Positions 33,656 through 44,666 of a stretch of DNA of 64,000 bases are shown here, piece by piece. Location of the stretch: assembly GCA_902651635.1 (NCBI GenBank), contig CACRSC010000052.1, positions 76,012 through 140,011 of the forward strand, written 5' to 3'. The DNA is from Mastigamoeba balamuthi (lineage: Eukaryota > Evosea > Mastigamoebida > Mastigamoebidae). Position 1 is the first letter of the stretch, and the number at the start of each line of letters is the position of its first letter. A program made the position numbers and the translations under genes. Under the pieces are notes generated by a model. It was given only the letters and a program-made list of their open reading frames with translations. It ran no database searches and was not told where the DNA came from.

Positions 33656-36600
33656 TCAACGCTGGTCGTAGGCCGGGTTGACAGACTCCTTGTGAGACGG
33701 CTCGTACATGGGGTTGTTGTGCGCCGCCATCCCAGCCCCGAGCTTCGACATCTGCACCAGCTTGTACGTCCCGTACGAGCTCACCGCCGCGAAGATCAGG
33801 AAGCCCACCACCGCTGCCACCACAATGCCGGCGATGGCACCGCCCGCTATGTATTTTGTCGCCACCTTCCACCCCAGCGCCCCGATGCAGCCCGTGTCCC
33901 GCCTTGTCTGCGGGTCGTATGTCCTGACGCACGAGCCGCACGCGTCCGCCAGAGACGAGTTGAGCAGCCTCTTGAAGCACTTGGTGTACTTCTCGCTGCA
34001 ATCTGCAGCGAAGCACTCCCTNNNNNNNNNNNNNNNNNNNNNNNNNNNNNNNNNNNNNNNNNNNNNNNNNNNNNNNNNNNNNNNNNNNNNNNNNNNNNNN
34101 NNNNNNNNNNNNNNNNNNNNNNNNNNNNNNNNNNNNNNNNNNNNNNNNNNNNNNNNNNNNNNNNNNNNNNNNNNNNNNNNNNNNNNNNNNNNNNNNNNNN
34201 NNNNNNNNNNNNNNNNNNNNNNNNNNNNNNNNNNNNNNNNNNNNNNNNNNNNNNNNNNNNNNNNNNNNNNNNNNNNNNNNNNNNNNNNNNNNNNNNNNNN
34301 NNNNNNNNNNNNNNNNNNNNNNNNNNNNNNNNNNNNNNNNNNNNNNNNNNNNNNNNNNNNNNNNNNNNNNNNNNNNNNNNNNNNNNNNNNNNNNNNNNNN
34401 NNNNNNNNNNNNNNNNNNNNNNNNNNNNNNNNNNNNNNNNNNNNNNNNNNNNNNNNNNNNNNNNNNNNNNNNNNNNNNNNNNNNNNNNNNNNNNNNNNNN
34501 NNNNNNNNNNNNNNGCACACGTGCTGGGCGCTGTGGTCGCACTTGTTCGCCACGCACCTGTCGTCGGTGCAGGGGTCGCCGTCCTCGCAGTTGAGCGTGT
34601 GCTGCACGCCCGTGTGGTTGTCGCACGTGTCGACGGTGCACTCGTTCCCGTCGTTCACGTCCACCGGCGTGTACTTGCACTCCCCGTCCACGCACCTCGC
34701 CTTGAGGCACTTGCCCTTGTCGGGGCAGGCCAGGTCCGTGAAGAAGCACCCGCCCGACGGGCTGCAGTGCGCCACCTTGCACCTGTCCGTGTGCGCGCAC
34801 AGCGCCTCGACGTTGTACGGCGCCGACCTGCAGCCCGACTGCGGGTCGCACGTGTCGTTGGTGCACAGGTTGCCGTCGTCGCACGCCACGGGCGTGTCCA
34901 CGCAGCCGTTGGGCCCGTACGCGCACCTGCTCGCCGTGCACCGGTCCTTGGACGGGCACTCGCTCGGGCACTCGCACTCCCCCTCGCACCCGCAGAACCC
35001 CATGCACGAGTCCCCGCATGGGCTCTCGGGGAAGTCTGCATGCGTTCGTTCTCTTGGTCAGCCCCGGCTATCTGACTGCTAGAGTGGCTTTTGTTGCACC
35101 TTGGCACGTCGTGGTCAGCAGGTTGCCGAGCACGCTCGACAGCGTGTCGAACGAGTCGGCCTTGATGTAGTAGTCTGCGAAGCTCCTGAGCTGCCGCTCG
35201 ATGACGTCGTTGCCCACGGCCAGCGCAATAGATGTCACCTTGTTCCACTTAAGTGTCCGTGCTGCCGCGCTGAGGTTGGCGTTGGCCGTCGGCTGGTCGA
35301 AGTCCTGTGGAACGCGCAGATGGCGTCGGAACACAGCTACGGCGGTTAGGGGAGAGAGACGAGCGCACTCTCGTGGGGCAGTAATCCGACGGATTGCCCC
35401 ACAGGTCGTTAGGGCACGGGCGGTTGTTGCCGCCGTCGGTCATGAGGATCATGACGTTCTTGGGCTTCTTGGCCTTCCTCTCCTCGCTCTGGAAGTACTT
35501 CGCATTCTGTGCGTTGCCGTCCCCCCGCCCATGCGCGTGAGACGACGGCTGGACGTACGCGCGGTCCGCATGCGCTGCCGCACCTCGAAGATGGAGGTGG
35601 CCATGGCGATGCCGCAGCCGATGCACGTGTTCTGCTTGGCCTCGTCGATGCCGTTGATCGCGCCCTTGATCCTCTGCGAGCTCCAGTCGAGGTCCCAGAT
35701 CAGCCTGCCGTCTGTCGAGAACGTGCCGATGCCGATCCAGACGGCGTCGGGGCCCACCGTGTACATGTCGACGACGTCCTTGGCGAAGCTCTTGACCTGC
35801 GACCACATCCTGCGCTTGATGCTGGCCGACTCGTCGAGGATGAGCGCGAGGTTCATGACGCTGTTGCACTTCTTGGCCGGGCAGTCCCACCGCCCGATGT
35901 CGAACTGCCCGTCGAGCGACGACGCCGGCTGGTAGTTGCTGAAGGCGATGGTCTTGCCCGTGGCGTACTGGGCAGAGCAGATGGCCGTGGCAGAGACCGA
36001 CAGCCGGGCGACGCCGTTGGCCCCGCCGGTGCGCGTCGTGTCGGCGCACTGGGCCGACGCCGTCGAGGGCGAGTCGGTGCTCGGGTCGTGGAAGAACTTC
36101 TCCATCTCTGTTCGGGTTTGAATTGAAAACTGAATTCAATTGAAAACGAAAATAAATAGTATTCCACACTCGGAGGAAAAACGCAGGAAAATAAAACAAA
36201 ATCAACTGGGCTCGTAGGAGCGCGTGCGCGTCCGAAGGCGTGGAGTCGGAATCCACACGAGAAGTGGGGGAGGACGGACCGTTCTTGTAGGACTCGGCCT
36301 GGCAGGAGGAGCAGCGGAGGTAGCGCGTGTGCTGCTGGTAGTCGATCAGCTCCGTCACCACGCGGCCGCTGCCCAGCTGGTAGTCGATGCGGCGGAACGA
36401 CCGCCTGCCCTCGCTGTCGTGCTGGTAGTACATCGTCCCCCGCATCGTCCCCTGCAGAGGCTCCGCCAGTGTCCCAGGGCTCCGGTGAGACTCAGAGAGC
36501 GGGAAAACCCCAGGAAAATTGGCGTTGGAAAACTGAGATAGCGGTCTGCTGCGTCGGGTACGCCGACGCGAGCACGCTGCTTGCTGCAGCAGCGCCGTGC

Positions 36601-36876
36601 TATGGCGGGGGGAGTGCAAGCTGAGGCCGTGCACATTCCCGAAGACGGAACAGAATTCCGGAAGAGGCGCAGAGGGGCCCCCAACACAACAGGGAGGACA
36701 CCCCAGGGCCACGGGGGCTGTGCAGACGGGGAGACCAGCGCGCGTGGGCGGGGAGGGGCACGGACATGCAGCTGCGGGTCGTTGGTGACCGTGACGGTGG
36801 CCGTGAAGGCCGTGATGCTCGCCAGCCCTGTGGAGGCCAGGAGCGCCAGGAGCGCGAGGCAGGACAGACGCAGCAT
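33656..36876 (-). CDS. Sib-like (similar to integrin beta) adhesion receptor, copy C, interrupted by an assembly gap
   Basis: Visible exons (minus): 36876-36766, 36451-36280, 36107-35584, 35506-35369, 35304-35100, 35035 into the gap, and 34021-33656 after it. It starts with a signal peptide nearly identical to copies A and B. The VWA domain has LALILDESASIK and MILMTDGG. CTDC cysteine repeats run into the gap. The membrane helix (IAGGAIAGIVVAAVVGF) and the NPMY and NPAY tail lie beyond it. The missing part should hold four or five cysteine repeats and about three introns. It keeps the intron after TTTCQ (35036-35099), like copy A and unlike copy B. Sequence beyond the gap is closest to copy B. 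No stop or frameshift is visible outside the gap. Confidence 0.8.
34022..34514. other. Assembly gap (493 N)
   Basis: A run of N interrupts the cysteine-repeat region of copy C. In copy B the stretch between the same two flanking points is about 1,100 bases, so the gap length does not match the paralogue. Confidence 0.99.
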
Positions 36877-37518
36877 TTTTCGTCTGTGCGTCAGCTTGCG
36901 ATGCCCAACAGAGTTCGGTTGTTGGTGCTGTGATTCAAAAACAAAAGCAGTATGTGATCCCTATCCTAAACCGAAAACCCAGGGGAGAATATCCTGGTAG
37001 CCGGAGACCCCGCTACAGCTAAGGTTCATTACAGCTCGAAAAGAAAAGCGGAGCGCCGCTTCTCATAAGAGTTTCTCATCATGTTTGCAGTAGGGTGAGG
37101 CGAAACGAGAGCTGTGGTTGTCCGAGTGGTCGTAGTGATTCTCACTGCTGCAATGGCGGGGTGATACATCGTTCGTTCTTCTGTACGGAGTTGGGTGCAG
37201 TCCCGGATACCCTGAAGACTCGTGAGAGCCACCAATTGGGGTCAGTGGCCGGCAATTGGTGTTCACTGGGGCATATGTGCTTCCCAGACTTAGGGGACGA
37301 GGGCGACGCCCATCAAGCCCAGAAGAAAGCACTGCATGCAATTGTGCACCAGCTGGTAGTAATCGTGATCTTTCTTCAGCTTTGTTCCAATGATGAGAAA
37401 TGGGGTGGAAAAACCACCGGTGTGACTGTGTCAGCTGCCGGGTTTTGGGGTTCGCATCAGGCGTGACGTCACCCAGTTCCTGACACCCCACCAGAGAGCA
37501 AAGAGAGGGCGACAGCAC
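36877..37518. other. Divergent intergenic region
   Basis: About 640 bases between copy C (minus) and IMP dehydrogenase (plus). Moderately AT-rich near 37030-37420. No recognisable gene, repeat or RNA. Confidence 0.5.
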
Positions 37519-39144
37519 ATGCACATGGCATCGCAGCAGCAGAAGCAGCAGCAGCAGCACAGCCGCAGCGCGGCAGCCGAGGTGGACGAGATGTTCATGC
37601 AGCCCGCCTCGCAGTTCTTCCCGAGCAACGCGCCCTGGGCGCTGACGTACGACGACGTGTCGCTGTCGACGCTGTACTCGGAGGTGCTGCCGCGGCAGGC
37701 GGACCCGCGGACGCGGCTGGGGCCCGGGCTGGAGCTGCCGTGCCCGATCGTGAGCGCGGACATGGACACGGTGACGGGCCCGGGCATGGCGGCGGCGCTG
37801 GCGGCGGTGGGGGGCCTGGGCCTCATCCACTACAACATGACCGAGGCCGCCCAGGTCGCCGCCGTCGCCCAGGTCAAGCGCACGCTCCCCGGCCTGGCGC
37901 CCGTGGCCCACGTGGGCGCAGGCGGCGCCGAGGCTGCGGACGCGGCCGACGGCCTGGGCCTCGAGGACCGCTGCCCGGGCTACTACTCGCGGACGGCGCA
38001 GCTGAGCGCCGACGGGGCGGCAGGGGCCCTGAGCCCCGCCCAGATCCGCGTCTGGGAGGTGCTCGAGGGCGCCGGGTCCCCGGCAGAGGCGCAGGGGGCG
38101 CAGCGGCACCGCGAGCTGGTGGTGAGCACGGCCGAGGCGGTCTACCGCTGGGACGGGCAGGGCGGGGCCCGCAGGTACCTGGCCGACGTGGGGGCCATGT
38201 GGGCCGCGGGCCTCGCGAGCAGCGCCATCGCCGTCGTGGAGGCGGCGACGCTGCGGCTGCTGGGCGTCGTGGCGCGCGAGGCCGTGGCGCAGGCGCAGGC
38301 GCAGACGCCGGCCTACGACGCGCAGGGCCGCCTGCTCTGCGGCGTCGCCGTCTCGCTGCCCAGCGACGCCAGCGGGGCCCTCGACGTCGCCCGCCTGACG
38401 GCCCACGTGGGGCGACTGGTCGCCGCCGGGGCCGACGTCGTGACGGTGGGCACCGCGCACGGGCACAGCGCGCGCGTGGGGCAGGCGGTGGCGGCCATCC
38501 GGGCGGCATTCGGGGCGCTGCCGATCATCGCGGGCAACGTGACGACGGCCAAGGGGGCGCTCTTCCTGGTCGAGGCCGGGGCGACGGCGGTCAAGGTGGG
38601 CCAGGGCCCGGGCTCCATCTGCTCGACGCGGGTGGTGGCGGGCGTGGGTGTGCCCCAGCTGGCCGCGCTCTACGCCGTGGCCCTCGTGTGCCGCCAGCGG
38701 GGCGTGGCCGTGCTGGCCGACGGGGGCATCACCAAGAGCGGCGACATCGTCAAGGCGCTCACCCTGGCCGACGCCGTCGTCTGCGGCGGCCTGCTGGCGG
38801 GCTGCCCCGAGGCCCCGGGCGAGGCCGTGGTGTACAGGGGCTGCCGCTACAAGGCCTACCGCGGCATGGGCTCCCTCCCGGCCATGCGTGCTGGCAGCGC
38901 CGCACGCTACGGCTACGATGGCACCGCAGCGAAGATGACCGCCGAGGGCGTCGAGGCCCTCAAGGAGGCCGCAGCGCCCGTGCGCGACGTCGTCTTCAGC
39001 CTCGTGGGGGGCCTGCGCAGCGGCATGGGCTACCTCGGAGCACGCGACCTCGCAGAGCTCCGCGCCAACGCCCGCTACGTCCGCGTCTCCCCTGCTGGTG
39101 TCAAGGAGTCGTACCCCCACGACGTCCACCTCCCCTCGGCCTGA
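37519..39144 (+). CDS. Inosine-5'-monophosphate dehydrogenase
   Basis: A single uninterrupted frame of 541 residues, rare in this window. It oxidises IMP to XMP with NAD+, the committed step of guanine nucleotide synthesis. Family landmarks: YDDVSL near the start, [39 protein letters not shown], the catalytic loop [14 protein letters not shown] with its active-site Cys, [25 protein letters not shown], an ARY segment matching the Arg-Tyr dyad, and [15 protein letters not shown] and the ARY dyad favour IMP dehydrogenase over GMP reductase. The middle section (about 115-270), where a pair of CBS domains would normally lie, is alanine-rich and diverged. It keeps only a CBS-like tail (LLGVVARE), so allosteric control may differ. 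The N-terminus is Gln-rich. Confidence 0.92.
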   Translation: MHMASQQQKQQQQHSRSAAAEVDEMFMQPASQFFPSNAPWALTYDDVSLSTLYSEVLPRQADPRTRLGPGLELPCPIVSADMDTVTGPGMAAALAAVGGLGLIHYNMTEAAQVAAVAQVKRTLPGLAPVAHVGAGGAEAADAADGLGLEDRCPGYYSRTAQLSADGAAGALSPAQIRVWEVLEGAGSPAEAQGAQRHRELVVSTAEAVYRWDGQGGARRYLADVGAMWAAGLASSAIAVVEAATLRLLGVVAREAVAQAQAQTPAYDAQGRLLCGVAVSLPSDASGALDVARLTAHVGRLVAAGADVVTVGTAHGHSARVGQAVAAIRAAFGALPIIAGNVTTAKGALFLVEAGATAVKVGQGPGSICSTRVVAGVGVPQLAALYAVALVCRQRGVAVLADGGITKSGDIVKALTLADAVVCGGLLAGCPEAPGEAVVYRGCRYKAYRGMGSLPAMRAGSAARYGYDGTAAKMTAEGVEALKEAAAPVRDVVFSLVGGLRSGMGYLGARDLAELRANARYVRVSPAGVKESYPHDVHLPSA

Positions 39145-39548
39145 GCGCAGCATTCCCACAGCTCCCAGATGCACTTCTCAGCCCATCAGCAACCTAACAA
39201 CGAGCCCCTTTGGCGAGCACAAGAGAGAAACGAGCCTTGGCAGTAAATAGAACTCAAATGATTCATCACAAGTATGGGCACGGCACGGCGCACTGTACGC
39301 CGAGCAGTCGGTCCACACTTGCGTCCGGTTCGCAGGTCCACTTGCTCGCCGTGTCGCACCCTGTTGATCTCATCCGGCTTCTACACAGAGCGGTGGCCCC
39401 TGTACCAACAGCCCCAAAGGTTCTCAGCCGCAGATATCCCGCGCCCCCTCTTGCTTCCATTTCGACACCGAGGCGGCACAAGAGATCTAGAAAAAGGCAG
39501 AAATCAATCTAGAAAACACAAAGCGAAACGGCCACCAGCACCGAGCAA
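39145..39548. other. Intergenic, nothing recognised
   Basis: About 400 bases between same-strand genes, serving as 3' UTR of IMP dehydrogenase and promoter of the TAPT1-family gene. Confidence 0.5.
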
Positions 39549-41597
39549 ATGAACTCGGCCGAGGAGCAGCAGCAGCAGCAGCAGCAGCGCGAGGCCGACC
39601 GCCACCCGCGCGCGAGCCTGACGCAGTCCGAGGCGGCGTTCCGCACGGCGCCGCTGACGCGGAGCGAGAGCACCGAGTGGCTGGCGAGCGTGCGGCCCGC
39701 AGAGGACAGCGCCGTGCGCCCCGCAGAGGCCGTCGACTTTGTGCTCGCGCCCTGGGCCGTCGAGCGCCTCGTCGCCTTCGGCATGCTCGTCTGCGCCGAC
39801 TCCTTCGTCTTCCTCGTCGCCATGCTGCCCCTCCGCGCCCTCCTCGCCCTCGCCTCGCTCGCCAAGAGCCTCGCCACGGGCCGCAGGCCGCTCCTCAGAT
39901 ACCTCTCCGAGGTCCAGATACCCATCCCCTCTTCCCCGAAGAATCCGCCAGATATTCCCGATATTCCCGCGCAGATTTGGATTAATTGCGTTGATATCGG
40001 GAACTGCCTGGTGGGGGCGCAGGTGGACCTGGCGAGGGTGGCGCTCATGCTGGTGGGCCTGGCCGCTGTGTGGGCCATCGACGTGCGGAGGCTGTCCGAC
40101 TACGTGCGCATCAGCGAGATCAAGCTCAAGATGGTCTGGATGGCCCTCGAGTTCCTCGACAAGGTCCGTCGGCTTTGGGGGAGTTAGCGAAGGGTGGGGA
40201 ACCTTGTGCTCTTGCGTACTATCAGTCTTTTTTGTGAAATTTCAATTGAATTGCTCCCGTTACATTCAATTTCATAATTTTCAGTGTTTGTTTGTTTGTT
40301 TGCTTGTTTGTTTGCTTGTTTGCTGCTGGCGGCCCTCTGACCGCGTATGTGGGGCACGCGGGGGGCAGGCCATGACCAAGTGGGGCGAGAGCATCATCGG
40401 GGCGCTGCTGTGGGCGCTGCGGGCCAAGGCGAGCGAGCGCAAGTGGCCCGTGTGGTGGCACATGTGGGTGGCCGCCGTCTACATGGTCCTGCACCCGCTG
40501 CTGCTGCTGGTCCACGTCAGCGTCCTCAACCTCGCCGTCTCGGGCCACAAGACGGCCTTCTTCTCGCTCGTCGTGCTCGTGCAGTTTGCCGAGCTCAAGA
40601 GCTTCGGCCTCAAGAACACCGACGGCGAGAAGCTCTCCAACATGTGCTACGAGGACATCTGCGAGCGCTTCGAGCTCCTCATCCTCGTCTCCATCCTCTT
40701 TGTCGCCAACGCCCTCCCCGGCCTCAACCCTCCGCAGGGAATGCGTTCGCTCTTGCTCTCTCCCGCCCCCCGCTCCCTTTGGCTGCTCTGTCGTCCATCA
40801 ATTGTCAATTGTATGCGTCGGGTCTGCGGCTGCACTGGCGTCCCGTGGCCTCTCCCCGTTCTGTCGCCAACTGTTCCCTGGCCAGGAAATGCAATGACGC
40901 GCCCTCCCGCGTTCGATGATTCCCTCCCGCTCCCGTTCCGTTTGGTGCCTTGCGCGTTGTTGGCAGCGTGTCGCATGTCAATTGACTTTTCGTTTTGGTG
41001 CGTTCCCGTGAGAGGCACCGCGTTTGCTCAGGGCCTCTCCCCTTTCTGTCGGCAACCAACTGTTCCCTGGCCACGCGCGGGAGGGTGTGGCACAGCCTCG
41101 TCTGGGGCGCTCTGCTGACGGATCTGCGGGGGTCCTCGGGGGCCGCAGGGTACCTGCTGACGCTGCTGGCGATCCTGTACCTGAGCGAGCTGGTCATCGA
41201 CTGGCTCAAGCACGCGGCCATCTGCAACACGAACCAGTACACGCCCGGCATCTACCTCACGCGCCTCAAGGTCCTCTCGGACGCCGTCTGCTCGTCCGAC
41301 GGCGCCGGCGCCCTCTCGGACAGCTCGCTGGCGCTCTCGAGGCGCATCGGCTTCTGGCCCCTGCCCATCGGCGTCGTCGTGCTCAAGATGGTCTGCGACT
41401 GCGCCATGAAGGTGGCCCCCACGACGCGCCTGGCTGCCGTGGCCGCAGCCTGGGCGTCGCTGCTGGTGCTGCACTACGCGCTGCGCCGCGTGGTCTACGC
41501 GGCCGCGAGGTCCACGTGCTTCGAGCGCTTCGACAACTGGCTCGCGCTGCGCGACAACATGGAGGACAAGCAGAAGGGCAAGAGCAAGACCGCCTGA
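39549..41597 (+). CDS. TAPT1-family multi-pass membrane protein
   Basis: Exons: 39549-39911, 39975-40163, 40369-40744, 41149-41597 (458 residues). The Gln/Arg-rich N-terminus is followed by several hydrophobic helices. Segments typical of the TAPT1/Emp65 family include FLVAMLPLRALLALASL, DYVRISEIKLKMVWMALEFL (cf. IRGQSVIKLYVLFNVLE), VYMVLHPLLLLVHVSVLNLA, QFAELKSFGLKN, EDICERFELLILVSIL and YLSELVIDWLKHAAIC. Members sit in the ER or ciliary-base membranes; the yeast relative acts in ER quality control. The spliced protein joins in frame at phases 0, 0 and 1. The C-terminus ends in a Lys-rich tail (KQKGKSKTA), possibly an ER retrieval-like signal. It is somewhat shorter than animal TAPT1. Confidence 0.85.
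40797..41073 (+). repeat. Imperfect tandem duplication inside a TAPT1-gene intron
   Basis: The 404-base intron 40745-41148 contains two diverged copies of a unit of about 180 bases. Each has CAATTG near its start (40799 and 40979) and GGCCTCTCCCC...AACTGTTCCCTGGCCA near its end (40847-40884 and 41032-41073). Confidence 0.65.
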
Positions 41598-41705
41598 TGG
41601 GGGCTGGGTGGTGTCCGCTCTGCACTCTGCACGCAGTACTCGCTAACACTTTGGAAACTGCGGATGGCAAGACGTGGCTCTTTGCCACTTTTAGTTTATA
41701 TGAAA

Positions 41706-41787
41706 GTGTTCGTGGCCGAGCGGTCTAAGGCGGCACCTTGAGGTGGTGTTCTCTTCGGAGGCGAGGGTTCGAATCCCTTCGAACACA
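41706..41787 (+). tRNA. tRNA-Leu (anticodon GAG)
   Basis: The acceptor stem GTGTTCG pairs fully with CGAACAC. The D-arm sequence TGGCCGAGCGGTCTAAGGC is the class II Leu/Ser type. The anticodon stem is GCACC/GGTGT with loop TTGAGGT, giving anticodon GAG. A long variable arm (TCTCTTCGGAGGCG) and T-arm GAGGGTTCGAATCCCTT follow. There is no intron. A TTTT terminator starts at 41788. It decodes CTC, a preferred codon in this GC-rich genome. Confidence 0.95.
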
Positions 41788-41947
41788 TTTTGTTATTCTA
41801 CATGCGTTTGAGAACAAGTGGGCCAGAACCTCAGGTTCTCTCAAGTACACAGTAACTCCCCTTTTTTGCATGCAATTGATCTTGTCGGCTTTATTACTGC
41901 TTGGACAATCTAACAGCAACAGCGTGTAGGCAGTCTGGAGGCGTAGC

Positions 41948-44666
41948 TCACCAGTCGACCTTGAAGAACTTGGCCATGACCCAGAACTGGGTCAGCCACT
42001 TGTCGCCCTCGGCGGCCTGCAGGGCAGCAGCCACGCCCTTCTTGCCGCAGCGCGCGGGCAGCCCGCAGATGACAGGCACGTCCTTGAGGATGTCGCCCGC
42101 GGCGCCGCTGCTGGCGCCCTCCTTCTTGTCGACGATGGCCTTCTTGGGCGGCGGCGGCACCTTCTTCATGACGCTGGTGGCCTTGGGGACCCAGATGACC
42201 AGGAAGCCCTTGTCGTACGTCCAGATGAGGCCCTCCTGCGCGTCGAAGCGCCCGGGCACCAGCGACGTGATGGGGCTCGGGTTCAGGTCGAAGCTCAGCT
42301 GGATCGGGTAGTGGATCTTGCCGCACCCCAGGTCCCCGAACATCACGTACTTGTCGGGGTCGTCGGACGCGTACGGCGGGATCTCTCCCTTGACGCTGCG
42401 GTTTTTGGGAGAAGAGGCGTTGACTTAGTTTTTGCGTTTTGCTGTGTTGAACAGTGTGTTTTGGAAGAGTCGTACACAACGCGGGCGTTGTCCTCGAGGG
42501 CCACGGAGGCGTTGTTCAGGTTGGGGGCGCTGACGCGGATCTCGACCCAGTCGGCCATGATAGCGTCGTCGCCCTCGGCAGAGCCCGGGAGCACGAAGGC
42601 GTACTTGGGGTGCACGACGACCATGTGCTGGATGAATAGCGACTGCTGCAGCGCGAACTGGTACACGTGGATCTTGCGCAGCTCAAACGCCGTCTCGGGG
42701 TCGTCAAAGTGCACGCTGTTGGTGTTCCAGTCCCACCGCAGGCGCCCGCCCCTGCGCTCGCGGTTGATGTAGTTGTCGAGGATCTCGTTGGAGATGCTCT
42801 CGAACTGCTCGCAGATGTTCACCGTCTTGCGGACGCCCTGCAGCGTCACCTTGAGCATCTCGTACGTCGCCCTGCACACGCGGTGTCAGTGCTGGGTCTG
42901 GGAGACACGGCTGCGTGCCGGTTGACTATCTTGCCGGCGTCAGTGCCGTCCTTGGCGAGCACAAAGTGCATGATGGGGGGCTCGCGGTTGTAGAAGGGCG
43001 TCCAGTAGGGCGTGACGTAGCCGTTGACCGTCTTGTGGGCGAAGCTGCCGCCAAAGCCCATGACGACGTCGGTGTGAATACAGCGCAGCAGGTCGTCGCG
43101 GTGCGAGATGTCGTGCAGGTTGTGGACGATGAGCAGCAGCGTGTTCTGCGGGATGATCTTCACCATCTCGCGTATGTACTCCTGGTCGTCAAACGTCAGG
43201 TGGTTCACCACCAGCAGCACGCAGTGCGCCAGCCTCAGCTTCGCGATCCGCAGGAAGTGGTCGATCGCCTGCGCGGGACGATTGCTGTAAGCTCATATGG
43301 CGAAATTCAATTGAATTCGGCTCGTGGGGGAAACAAAGTGCGCGCGCGCCTTCCTGTCGTCGGCGAGCATCCCGCAGGGGACGGGCATCCTGCTGCCAGC
43401 GGCGTCGACGAAGAGGATGTTGGCCTGCGTGGCGTCGGACGACGACGTCTTGAAGCAGAGGCCCTCGGTGTGCCGCGTGACGCCCTCCGAGGGCAGCGGG
43501 ATGCCGCTGATGCCGCTCAGCAGGTGCGTCTTGCCCCTGTTGAACAGCCCGTCCACCGTCACCACCGTGTGGTTCACGTTCTTCATCGCGTGCATCACGT
43601 TCCTGCGGGCCAGCTGTCAGCCGGTGGGGTGTGCTCTGCTGCCTCTGCGCACGTGATCGAGTTGGAGCCGCCAAACTCGAGCTTCCAGCCGGGGCCGTGG
43701 GCCCTGAGGTCCTCCATGCTGCTGATGCTCACCGTCAGGTCGTAGAACGGGTCCTTCTTCGTCGCCTGGTACACCGCCACCGACGACGGGTTGTGCTCTC
43801 CCATCCACTGCGCACGCACGCACGTTTAGCGTCATAATTCGGAGAGGAACACAATTGTTCAACAAAATGTACAACAGAACAAAAGTAAAGAAAACAGAAC
43901 AGAACAGAGGCGAGAGCGACGCAACGGAGACGATGGCGGTGTGCCACGCGATGGCGTCGAGGACGGTGTCGGCGTGGAGCTCCCACTTGCGGCCGTCGAG
44001 GTCGCGCAGGACGATGACGACCGTGTCGGCCTTGTGCTCGTGCTTGGACACCTTGCTCAGCTGGATCGTGCCCCTCTGCTCCCCGTTCTGCTTCTGCGTG
44101 TGTGTTTGTGCGTGTCGTCCGTCCGTGTGTGTGCTCTGTGGTGAGGTTCCGTTCTTTTCGGGTTTTTCCCCCCTCCGGGTATCAAGTGAAACCCGCATCG
44201 GCAAACAGAGGAGCCAAGCGCACGACATAGTAGCGGAGGGAGCCGTCCTTCATGAGCTCGAACCAGCGCTTCTTGAGGCCCTTGTTGACCTTGCCGCGCT
44301 TGCTGAGCGTCCCCGCCTTGAGGGCCGCCGGTCCGCTGCTGCTCGGCCCCACCGCCACGGCCGCCGCCCCCTGCGCCCCCTGCGCAGCCCCGGGCGCCTC
44401 GCCCGCGTCGACCGCTCGGGACCCGCGGGCGCCGGGGCGGAGGAGTCGCTGCGGGGCTCGCGGGGTGCGGGCGGTGAAGTTTGTTCAGCTGCTGGTTCGG
44501 GAACAACGGCTGACGCTGCCTCTCCTGCTGCTGAGGAGCCACAGGCGGTTGCTGTGCTCGAGACGGCCACGGCCTCGGACACGGAGGAGGAGGAGGAGGA
44601 GTCCTCGGAGGCGGCGGGGGCGGGCAGGCCCTCGGGGGCCGCAGCGGCAGCGGGGGTCGCAGCCAT
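41948..44666 (-). CDS. PH domain protein with GBP/dynamin-like P-loop GTPase region
   Basis: Exons (minus): 44666-44508, 44448-44227, 44093-43932, 43807-43653, 43602-43350, 43268-42927, 42858-42395 interrupted at 42475-42396, ending 41948 (about 707 residues). The Ala/Ser-rich N-terminus leads to a PH domain (AGTLSKRGKVNKGLKKRWFE, GTIQLSKVSK, WELHADTVLDAIAWHTAI). Next comes a GTPase-like region with P-loop VDGLFNRGKTHLLSG, a threonine segment VTRHTEGLCF, FVDAAGS in place of DxxG, and IVHNLHD in place of the usual NKxD. This layout recalls GBP/dynamin-like large GTPases. The C-terminal 250 residues (WDWNTNSVHFDDPETAFELR, DPDKYVMFGDLGCGKIHY) are not recognised. Intron 43269-43349 has a GC donor. 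The 42859-42926 boundary and first intron are tentative. An upstream in-frame ATG at 44687 adds seven residues. Confidence 0.7.

Noticed and set aside
42859-42926. 35-base intron alternative (donor GTCTCC) at this junction of the PH/GTPase gene
   Set aside because: It is shorter than any other intron in the window; a 68-base intron with standard borders fits at phase 0, though the choice is not certain.
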